Positions 1-4,836 of a DNA stretch of 8,247 nt are shown piece after piece. Position numbers and translations under genes: made by a program. Position 1 is the first letter of the stretch; every line of letters begins with the position of its first letter. The notes under the pieces were generated by a model, which worked only from the letters and a program-made list of their open reading frames with translations, did no database searches and was not told the DNA's origin. Location: the NCBI GenBank assembly GCA_035518875.1, contig DATIXD010000278.1:1-8247 (forward strand), written 5' to 3'. The DNA comes from DATIXD01 sp035518875. GTDB taxonomy: Bacteria; Pseudomonadota; Gammaproteobacteria; Methylococcales; Methylococcaceae.

Positions 1-1
1 C

Positions 2-403
2 TGGAGCAAGCCATCGGACTGCCCCGATCACATAACTTTCTTCCAGCTGGCGGCGGCCGGCTGCGGCCAGTTGGCGAAAACCATCCACTGCCATCAGGCG
101 ATCGCCGCGGACAGCGCGTTCGCGCTGGGGATGCTGGCGGAATACGAGGATACTCTGACGGCGGCGCCCTGGCGCTATCGGCAGCTGCACTGGGAGGCCG
201 GTCTCCTGGGCCAGGCGCTCTATCTCGAGGCGGAGGCCTTAGGGCTGCGCGGAACCGGGATAGGCTGTTATTTCGACGATACCTTTCACCAGCTTCTCGG
301 ACTCTCGGGCAGGGCTTTTCAGTCCCTGTATCATTTCACCGTGGGATATCCGTTGACGGACTCGCGAATCCTCACTCTGCCGCCTTATCCGGAACGACAA
401 TGA
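2..403 (+). CDS. SagB/ThcOx-type nitroreductase-family protein, C-terminal part (5' end outside window)
   Basis: The reading frame is open from base 2 to a TGA at 401-403, so this is the last 133 codons of a longer gene. An internal TTG at 71 is not a credible start. The end of the protein has the look of SagB/ThcOx-type FMN-dependent nitroreductase domains: a conserved CHQAIAAD-like segment, a helix rich in Trp, Tyr and His (WRYRQLHWEAG), the motif GLRGTGIGCYFDD, and a closing FQSLYHFTVGYP strand followed by a Thr-Leu-Pro-Pro-Tyr tail. Family members oxidise or reduce small molecules or peptide azolines with FMN; the substrate here cannot be told. It is followed 61 bp later by a rhodanese gene on the same strand. 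Similar proteins, often with two nitroreductase domains, occur beside nitrogen-fixation genes, but that role is inferred. Family call good, function unknown. Confidence 0.8.
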   Translation, partial: WSKPSDCPDHITFFQLAAAGCGQLAKTIHCHQAIAADSAFALGMLAEYEDTLTAAPWRYRQLHWEAGLLGQALYLEAEALGLRGTGIGCYFDDTFHQLLGLSGRAFQSLYHFTVGYPLTDSRILTLPPYPERQ

Positions 404-420
404 AGAGGCGAGAGAGATTC

Positions 421-474
421 ATGGTCTACGACATCAACAACACAACATTTCGGGCGGGGATAATATGGGTATAG
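421..474 (+). CDS. Possible 17-codon leader ORF overlapping the rhodanese start
   Basis: An ATG at 421 follows a purine-rich GAGAGAG (410-416) at normal ribosome-binding distance and opens a 17-codon frame, MVYDINNTTFRAGIIWV, ending at TAG 472-474. It overlaps the rhodanese start at 465 by 10 bp in another frame, so translating it would bring ribosomes to that start. It may be chance. It could also be the original N-terminus of the rhodanese, cut off by a frameshift. Confidence 0.2.
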   Translation: MVYDINNTTFRAGIIWV

Positions 475-806
475 CAACCGGCTGGCGGCGGATCGGGGTC
501 AGTGAGGCAAGGCTGCTTTTAAAGCGCGATGACCTAACGGTATTCGACATGCGCGATGAGGTCTCTTTTGCCCAGGGACATATTGACGGAGCCCGCTATC
601 TTACCGATGCCAACCTGGAAGAAGCGATCATGAAGACGCCTCGGGACAAGCCCATTCTGATCTATTGCTATCACGGCAACGCCAGCCAGACCGGCGCCAA
701 GATATTCGTGGACTTCGGTTTCCGGGAGGTTTATGACCTCATCGGCGGCTATGAGAGCTGGGGCGCCGACTTGGCTAAGACGAAGCCCGAATTGTGTGTG
801 AGTTGA
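465..806 (+). CDS. Single-domain rhodanese (GlpE-like sulfurtransferase)
   Basis: A 113-residue protein that is one complete rhodanese domain. The N-terminal part has the VFDMRDEVSFAQGHIDGA block (about 26-43), where the Asp-x-Arg and GHI motifs are typical. The active-site loop is CYHGNAS, with the catalytic cysteine at residue 68; this loop nearly matches that of E. coli GlpE. The C-terminal GGYESWG (94-100) is the usual closing motif. Such enzymes carry a persulfide on the cysteine and move sulfane sulfur to thiols or cyanide in the cytoplasm. The size is normal for the family and nothing is missing. The ATG at 465 follows a GGGG(A) stretch at 456-460. It lies between a SagB-type gene and three further plus-strand genes ending in iscX, which suggests sulfur delivery linked to Fe-S cluster work. 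The symbol glpE is withheld because there is no glp context. Confidence 0.9.
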   Translation: MGIATGWRRIGVSEARLLLKRDDLTVFDMRDEVSFAQGHIDGARYLTDANLEEAIMKTPRDKPILIYCYHGNASQTGAKIFVDFGFREVYDLIGGYESWGADLAKTKPELCVS

Positions 807-849
807 GCCCGTCAGCCGGTTGGCGCGGCAACCAGAAGAGGGGCTAGCC

Positions 850-1113
850 ATGCCTGAAATGCAAGAACCGATCGTTGTGATTGCGGATGGGCCGCAATTC
901 GCGCTGTTGTCCTGTGGAAACGACGCCGCTTACGTGCTCCGCTCCAAGGTGGATGGGACATCGGCCTATGTGGAAGGGGATGATATCGCGGCGTTTCTGC
1001 GAGACTACGATGCGATCAAAAGCCAATACCCTAGCTACGATACGGATCAAACGCTGGCCCAGCTTTGGGACCAGGGGGGCTATAGCTGGATGGCGGTCCC
1101 CGATGAGGCTTGA
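850..1113 (+). CDS. Conserved hypothetical small protein, 87 aa
   Basis: The ATG at 850 follows a good ribosome-binding site (GAAGAGGGG, about 834-842); an in-frame non-ATG start at 820 is less likely. The product is acidic and soluble, with no membrane segment or signal peptide. It begins with beta-strand-like EPIVVIADGPQFALLSCG (with one Cys), then AAYVLRSKVDGTSAYVEGDDIAAFLRDYDAI, and ends in DQTLAQLWDQGGYSWMAVPDEA, where aromatic residues cluster. I do not recognise a named family. I associate similar short proteins with nif-region neighbourhoods, but only weakly. It lies 43 bp after the rhodanese and 96 bp before the ankyrin gene, all on one strand, so it is probably co-expressed with them. 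An adaptor or small binding protein is possible; no catalytic motif is visible. Confidence 0.72.
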   Translation: MPEMQEPIVVIADGPQFALLSCGNDAAYVLRSKVDGTSAYVEGDDIAAFLRDYDAIKSQYPSYDTDQTLAQLWDQGGYSWMAVPDEA

Positions 1114-1147
1114 GATTCGTGCAGTTGCCGCAGCCTTTCGATTACAG

Positions 1148-1159
1148 GCCCGCGCGGGC
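1148..1159. repeat. GC-rich perfect palindrome between two genes
   Basis: GCCCGCGCGGGC is a perfect 12-bp palindrome in the 96-bp gap before the ankyrin gene. No T-run follows, so it is not an obvious terminator. It could slow RNA decay or polymerase, or be chance in GC-rich DNA. Confidence 0.3.
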
Positions 1160-1209
1160 TCAAATGAAACAACCTGGCTCGGCAAGCCCTCCAACGCAGG
1201 GAGTGAGTC

Positions 1210-1668
1210 GTGCGCGAGTTGAGCCACGCACTGGAGAGCTGGCTCATGGCCCAGGGATTTCCGCCCGATGGCATCGAGGCCATTATCGAGAACCGCACGA
1301 CACCGCTCATGCAGGCCTGCCGTCTGGGCGATGGCGCCATAGTGGATGCGCTCCTTCAGGCCGGTGCCAAACTCGACGTCACCAACGGCGATGGTAATAA
1401 CGCGCTCTGGCTGGCCTGTTTCAATGGGGATCTGGCCATCATCGATCGTCTGCTGAACAGCGGGATCGTGATCGACCACCAGAACGACAGCGGTGCCACC
1501 TGCCTGATGTACGCCGCCTCCAGCAGCAAGACCGCGATCGTCGCACGGCTTCTGGAGGCGGGCGCCGATGCCGGCCTTCGGAACCAGGACGATTTCACCG
1601 CCCTGGACATGGCCGCCAACCTGGAATGCCTGCAATTGTTGCGCACGGCGAGCCGCGCGCGCGACTAG
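1210..1668 (+). CDS. Small ankyrin-repeat protein, 152 aa
   Basis: Starts at GTG 1210, six bases after AGGGAG (1198-1203), a clear ribosome-binding site; no ATG start fits as well. After a helical N-terminus (1-30) there are three full ankyrin repeats at about 31-59 (TPLMQACRLGDGAIVDALL), 64-92 (NALWLACFNGDLAIIDRLL) and 97-125 (TCLMYAASSSKTAIVARLL), and a capping half-repeat at 130-145 (TALDMAANLECLQLL). The repeats carry the usual Leu-Leu-x-x-Gly-Ala/Ile hairpin signatures. There is no signal peptide or membrane helix, so it is cytoplasmic and most likely a protein-protein adaptor. Between a rhodanese and IscX, a plausible partner is an Fe-S or cofactor-assembly protein, but the sequence does not name one. 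iscX follows 59 bp later. Confidence 0.9.
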   Translation: MRELSHALESWLMAQGFPPDGIEAIIENRTTPLMQACRLGDGAIVDALLQAGAKLDVTNGDGNNALWLACFNGDLAIIDRLLNSGIVIDHQNDSGATCLMYAASSSKTAIVARLLEAGADAGLRNQDDFTALDMAANLECLQLLRTASRARD

Positions 1669-1727
1669 GCTTCGCGTCTTCGTGCGGATACCATCCTCGC
1701 CTCAACTTTAATTGGAGCAAAAGCCAA

Positions 1728-1922
1728 ATGAAATGGAGCGACACCTTTGACATCGCTATCGCGCTTACCGAGCAGCATCCAGATGTCGATCCCAGGTACG
1801 TGCGGTTTACCGATCTCTTGAAGTGGGTAATGAGCCTCGATGGCTTTGAGGACAGCGCTGAAAAATGCAATGAAAAAATTCTGGAGGCGATCCAGATGGC
1901 TTGGATCGATGAGGTGAGCTAG
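1728..1922 (+). CDS. iscX: IscX, Fe-S cluster assembly modulator
   Basis: A 64-residue acidic protein that matches IscX (YfhJ) over its full length. It has the MKWSDTFDIAIAL start, then HPDVDPRYVRFTDLLKWV, DGFEDSAEKCNEKILEAIQMAW and a final acidic IDEVS. The DP-x-x-VRFTDL and NEKILEAI-x-x-x-W blocks are diagnostic. IscX binds the cysteine desulfurase IscS and iron and tunes the rate of cluster assembly. The start is ATG 1728 with GGAG at 1714-1717; the frame is open further upstream but the homology begins here. In E. coli and relatives iscX is the last gene of the isc operon after fdx. Here no isc gene is next to it; instead it follows rhodanese and ankyrin genes, so it may serve a dedicated cluster-assembly set. 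Family assignment is firm. Confidence 0.93.
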   Translation: MKWSDTFDIAIALTEQHPDVDPRYVRFTDLLKWVMSLDGFEDSAEKCNEKILEAIQMAWIDEVS

Positions 1923-1948
1923 GCGTTGAATAGCGCCGTGATTCAGAG

Positions 1949-1978
1949 CAGCGATTGTCGCTGTCTTCGATATCGAAG
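1949..1978. repeat. Tandem inverted repeats downstream of iscX
   Basis: CAGCGA-TTG-TCGCTG (1949-1963) is a perfect hairpin, and right after it CTTCGATATCGAAG (1965-1978) is a perfect 14-bp palindrome. They lie in the 130-bp gap before the 331-residue gene. No T-run follows, so this is either a weak or Rho-assisted terminator, an RNA-stabilising structure, or a binding site for a dimeric regulator controlling the next gene. Confidence 0.4.
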
Positions 1979-2052
1979 CTGTTGAAAGCTAGGGCTATTT
2001 CTTGAAGGCTTTACTCAACCCATGACGAGCCTGATTCTCGAAGAGGTAATCG

Positions 2053-3048
2053 ATGATTGACAATGACAGGCATTCGCCCGAAGAAGACAAACACATGTCT
2101 CTGGCACGGTTTGATGGTCATTTGCTCAGTAGGCTCTGTAAAGAGACTCTGGCGGGTGCGGGTGACGGGGCCCTGGTCGATAGGTTGCAAAAGGCCTATC
2201 CCGAATATCCCTTGCACATCGCCCGTCTGGGTCACGAGTGGTACCGTCTTGGCGGCCTTATCAAATCGGATGGTACCCGCATAGCCGCCGATATCAATGA
2301 ATGGGCCGAGCGCACGTTCATCGAGTGCGGACAGGACTTCAATACCCTTCTTGATTATTGCGAGAGAGAAAGTTTTCTCGTCACCCAGCATAGCGGCGTG
2401 AGCCTTTACCTGGTCGCCCAAACCGGCCCCCGCGCTGAGGATTTTGTCCAGATTGAGGTGGACCGAACTCAGGAGTTGGCGGATCGTTACCTGCTCGATC
2501 CGAACCAACCCCCCGATGATTTGGAAGAACTGATCGATCCCCTCAACCCCGTCAACGTGGAGCCATTCGCCGTTGGTGCATCCCGTTATACCTACCGGCG
2601 CAAAACCGATGTCGCGCTGTTTATGCAGGAGTTGGGACGGCATCGCGCAGACCCGCATCCGGCTCAGCGGTTCATGGATGACTGGAACGTCAGTAGTGCG
2701 GGCCAGCGGAAGATCTTTTGCGAAGATTGGAGCTTACGCTTATATCAGCATATAGGGCGTCATGGGCAGCAGGTCATGAATGTCGAGATCGTCCACAATC
2801 GAGCCAAGGAAATACCCAGACTGGAAGGCCCAGAGGGCAAGAAGGGCAAGGCGTTGGCGGCTTTGATCAGCCGTTTCGACAGCCAAGCCGGTTTTCCCTT
2901 TGCCTGGTATTTCTATATGCTCAAGGGCTTGGTGTCCCCCCATGTGGGCGAGGCGGTGCACCGGGATTTATCCAAGGATTATGCCTATCTGCCCGATCGT
3001 GACACCGTCGTGCTGAAGCATTGGGCTGACGCGCCATATTGTCTTTGA
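2053..3048 (+). CDS. Conserved hypothetical protein, 331 aa
   Basis: Unrecognised family. The ATG at 2053 is six bases after AGAGG (2042-2046) and is preferred over ATG 2095 (Met15), which has a weaker site. The protein is soluble, acidic in its first half, and has no signal peptide or membrane segment. Segments that look conserved because they are rich in Trp, Tyr, His and Cys are HIARLGHEWYRLGGLIKSDG (55-74), INEWAERTFIECGQDF (81-96), FMDDWNVSSAGQRKIFCEDW (197-216) and FPFAWYFYMLKGLVSPH (271-287). The middle (150-170) is Pro/Asp-rich and probably a linker between two domains. The basic stretch EGPEGKKGKALAALISRF (248-265) could contact nucleic acid or another protein. No nucleotide-binding or catalytic signature is visible. 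It follows iscX after 130 bp with inverted repeats between, so it may be a separate unit or the last gene of the same group. Confidence 0.82.
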   Translation: MIDNDRHSPEEDKHMSLARFDGHLLSRLCKETLAGAGDGALVDRLQKAYPEYPLHIARLGHEWYRLGGLIKSDGTRIAADINEWAERTFIECGQDFNTLLDYCERESFLVTQHSGVSLYLVAQTGPRAEDFVQIEVDRTQELADRYLLDPNQPPDDLEELIDPLNPVNVEPFAVGASRYTYRRKTDVALFMQELGRHRADPHPAQRFMDDWNVSSAGQRKIFCEDWSLRLYQHIGRHGQQVMNVEIVHNRAKEIPRLEGPEGKKGKALAALISRFDSQAGFPFAWYFYMLKGLVSPHVGEAVHRDLSKDYAYLPDRDTVVLKHWADAPYCL

Positions 3049-3121
3049 ATGGCCTGATCGGCTTGCCCGGACACTGCGTGCCGAAGCTCCCGCTGAACAT
3101 ATTTCGAAAGATCAAAGAATT

Positions 3122-3168
3122 ACGACACTATCTGTCGTCCGTCGACTGCTCAGCTTGTTACACAAGCT
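3122..3168 (+). terminator. Two tandem hairpins after the 331-aa gene; weak terminator candidate
   Basis: ACGACA-CTATC-TGTCGT (3122-3138) and AGCTTGT-TAC-ACAAGCT (3152-3168) are both perfect inverted repeats. The second is followed by TTATT, a poor T-run. They start 73 bp after the stop at 3048 and could end transcription of the plus-strand group. The second one also covers the end of the minus-strand ORF at 3158. Confidence 0.35.
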
Positions 3169-3481
3169 TTATTGCAGCTCGATCACAAGCTCTCAAAGTT
3201 AGCAACTTGCTACACGTCCTTGACTCCGTCAACGATGCCCCCTGGAACTGCTGCAACCGGTCTTCCTGTTCATGGATTAGCGAACCCACCTTTAGCTTGA
3301 TCACCAGGTCTTCGTCATCACTTGCGATGAACCCCGCTTTCCGGCCTGCGCGAATGAGGTCTTGAACCATGCGGTGGTCACCCGACCCGGTCCCGGTGCG
3401 CGCTTTCAACTCACGGGCAACGTGGGATACGAGCTTGGCTTGAATTAGCTCGCCGGCCTTCAGGAGCGCCCATGCCTCCAT
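3158..3481 (-). CDS. Hypothetical protein, 107 aa (possibly the tail of a broken gene)
   Basis: An ATG at 3481 follows GGAG (3492-3489) at seven bases. The first 85 residues have a credible globular, mostly helical make-up: MEAWALLKAGELIQAKLVSH, ARELKARTGTGSGDHRMVQD, IRAGRKAGFIASDDEDLVIK, KVGSLIHEQEDRLQQF. The last 20 residues (RTCSKLLTLRACDRAAIKLV) look like out-of-frame read-through, as if the true end was lost. I do not recognise the family. Just upstream on the same strand another frame reads ADLKRFLPQTGSPASVLELI before its stop, so the ORF may be the 3' part of a longer gene broken by a frameshift near 3480. It stands alone, opposite to both neighbours, in a region that looks eroded. A mobile-element or plasmid-type origin is possible but not shown. 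Confidence 0.4.
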   Translation of the reverse strand: MEAWALLKAGELIQAKLVSHVARELKARTGTGSGDHRMVQDLIRAGRKAGFIASDDEDLVIKLKVGSLIHEQEDRLQQFQGASLTESRTCSKLLTLRACDRAAIKLV

Positions 3482-3693
3482 AGATCAGCTCCAGAACCGA
3501 AGCCGGGCTTCCGGTCTGCGGTAGAAAGCGTTTCAGATCGGCGGCCGCGGTCCTGGACGGCAACCGGGGATTGACATTGAGTCTGGCGCGGATAGGCTTC
3601 GAAAGCGCTCATACTGGCCGCGATCAACGTGGGGCTGTTCCCGCGCATCGGTCATCACATGAAAGAACTTGCCGATGGCGCTAGGGAGGATCG
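3482..3693. other. Frame-broken stretch with no intact gene
   Basis: No frame gives a convincing complete protein. On the minus strand three frames in turn have protein-like segments: one reading SAIGKFFHVMTDAREQPHVD, one reading PTLIAASMSAFEAYPRQTQ, and one reading ADLKRFLPQTGSPASVLELI. Each is ended by a nearby stop. This is the pattern of a decayed gene with several frameshifts that may continue into the minus-strand ORF at 3481-3158. I cannot name the ancestor. Confidence 0.3.
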
Positions 3694-3834
3694 ATGAACG
3701 AGATCATCGAAACTTCTCGCCTTTCAGGCCGGCTTCAATTTGCCGCTGGGGAGTCGAGGAATGAAAAAAGGGGTCTTTTTACAGCCTCGTTCGCTGTGGT
3801 GCTGATACTAGGCAATGCAAAAATCTCTGCATGA
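3694..3834 (+). CDS. Possible 46-aa ORF coupled to the YihY gene
   Basis: An ATG at 3694 follows a strong AGGGAGGA (3683-3690), though only three to four bases away. The 46 codons begin MNEIIETSRLSGRLQFAAGE and end in a hydrophobic stretch, FTASFAVVLILGNAKISA. Its TGA (3832-3834) overlaps the ATG of the next gene (3831-3833) as ATGA, a typical arrangement for translational coupling. No family is recognised. The N-terminal half may be a leftover of a larger gene, as the region around it looks degraded. Confidence 0.25.
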   Translation: MNEIIETSRLSGRLQFAAGESRNEKRGLFTASFAVVLILGNAKISA

Positions 3835-3883
3835 AATCGCCGAGAAGCAAAAGGTCGACAACAGTTATGTCAGCAGCATGTGA
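3815..3883 (+). pseudogene. Remnant resembling the helix-turn-helix part of a site-specific recombinase
   Basis: The frame from ATG 3815 reads 22 codons to TGA 3881-3883 and includes HEIAEKQKVDNSYVSSM. This resembles the recognition segment found in many recombinase/resolvase-family proteins, where Glu-Ile-Ala is followed by Val-Asp-x-Ser-Tyr-Val-Ser-x-Met and then an NLT-x-LAP block. Here the frame stops straight after Met, and an in-frame TAG lies just upstream (3809-3811), so only a scrap is left. It overlaps the start of the YihY gene in another frame. Call based on motif recall over about 17 residues. Confidence 0.35.
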
Positions 3884-4736
3884 GCATCATCATGACATCC
3901 TCCGACATCCTTTAGCGTTTGTCCGACAGGTACTGCGCGGTTTCGTTGCCAACCAGGGTTTAGTGCTCGCCGGCGCGGTCGCTTATTACGCCCTGTTGTC
4001 CCTCATTCCATTGCTGATCTTGTTGTTGGTCGCGCTTTCTCACGTCGTGGACGAATCCCAGGTGCAAGCGATTCTGGGCACCTATCTTAACCGGCTAGTG
4101 CCGGGAGAATCGAAGCTGGTTCTCGATCAGGTCTCTCAGTTTCTGGAACATCGTCATGCGCTGGGCTGGATGATGACCGGCGCGTTACTGTTTTTCAGTT
4201 CCCTCGCCTTCGGCGTGCTGGAAAGCGCCATGGGTGTGATTTTCTCCCATCGGGGCGCCGTCCATCGAAGGCACGCTTTGATTTCCTTCCTGCTTCCCTA
4301 TCTTTATGTTCTGGTGCTGGGAATGGGGCTCCTGGCGACGACTCTTTTAAACGGAGCCCTGCAGTCGCTGACGGTTGGTGAAATTCACCTGTTCCGCTGG
4401 CACTGGTCGCTAGACCAGCTGACGGCGGCGCTGTTATATAGCATTGGTTTGCTCAGCGAGATCGGACTGTTGACATTGATCTACATGCTCACGCCCATCG
4501 GACACCTCCCGTGGCGCCATGCGCTGATCGGTGGCGTTGCTGCCGCGCTGTTGTGGGAAGGTGTGCGCTACGGCCTGATCTGGTATTTCGCTAACCTTTC
4601 TCTGGTCAACGTTGTATACGGTTCGTTGGGCGCCACGATCATCGCTCTGCTGACCCTTGAAGCGGGCAGTATCATCCTCCTCTTAGGTGCCCAGGTCATC
4701 GCCGAGTACGAACGAGTCACGCAAGAGACCGGTTGA
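3831..4736 (+). CDS. YihY/BrkB-family inner-membrane protein
   Basis: A 301-residue polytopic protein of the YihY/virulence factor BrkB family (once wrongly called RNase BN). The cytoplasmic N-terminus carries LRHPLAFVRQVLRGFVANQG, and the first helix (about 44-70) holds the family hallmark LAGAVAYYALLSLIPLLILL. Further helices lie near 111-136, 149-170, 195-222, 228-253 and 262-288. The conserved VVYGSLGATIIALL followed by LLGAQVIAEYE closes the family core. The length is normal and no break is seen. The molecular function is not settled; lipid or envelope transport roles have been proposed for relatives. Start choice is uncertain: ATG 3831 has no good ribosome-binding site but overlaps the preceding stop as ATGA. 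ATG 3867 (Met13) has AAAGG about 12 bases upstream. Homology itself begins near residue 24. sppA follows 100 bp later. Confidence 0.9.
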   Translation: MKSPRSKRSTTVMSAACEHHHDILRHPLAFVRQVLRGFVANQGLVLAGAVAYYALLSLIPLLILLLVALSHVVDESQVQAILGTYLNRLVPGESKLVLDQVSQFLEHRHALGWMMTGALLFFSSLAFGVLESAMGVIFSHRGAVHRRHALISFLLPYLYVLVLGMGLLATTLLNGALQSLTVGEIHLFRWHWSLDQLTAALLYSIGLLSEIGLLTLIYMLTPIGHLPWRHALIGGVAAALLWEGVRYGLIWYFANLSLVNVVYGSLGATIIALLTLEAGSIILLLGAQVIAEYERVTQETG

Positions 4737-4836
4737 TGCTGCTCTGCCAGCCGTATGAGATCTGCCATTTGCCGCCCGTAAACTAAGTCATGCCAACACT
4801 CGAATATGCCCCATAGTCTACGAGAGGGTGAACTTT

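Noticed and set aside
404..464. Search for a sigma-54 promoter or NifA site upstream of the rhodanese gene
   Set aside because: No TGGC-N(8-9)-TTGC element or TGT-N10-ACA site was found here or in the other gaps of the cluster, so nif-type control is not supported within the window.
844..1635. 263-codon minus-strand ORF opposite the 87-aa and ankyrin genes
   Set aside because: The plus-strand frames carry a recognisable ankyrin protein with good ribosome-binding sites; this frame is antisense to it and its protein has no family features.
2011..2658. 215-codon minus-strand ORF inside the 331-aa gene
   Set aside because: It is fully antisense to a longer frame with a good start site, and its peptide lacks credible domains.
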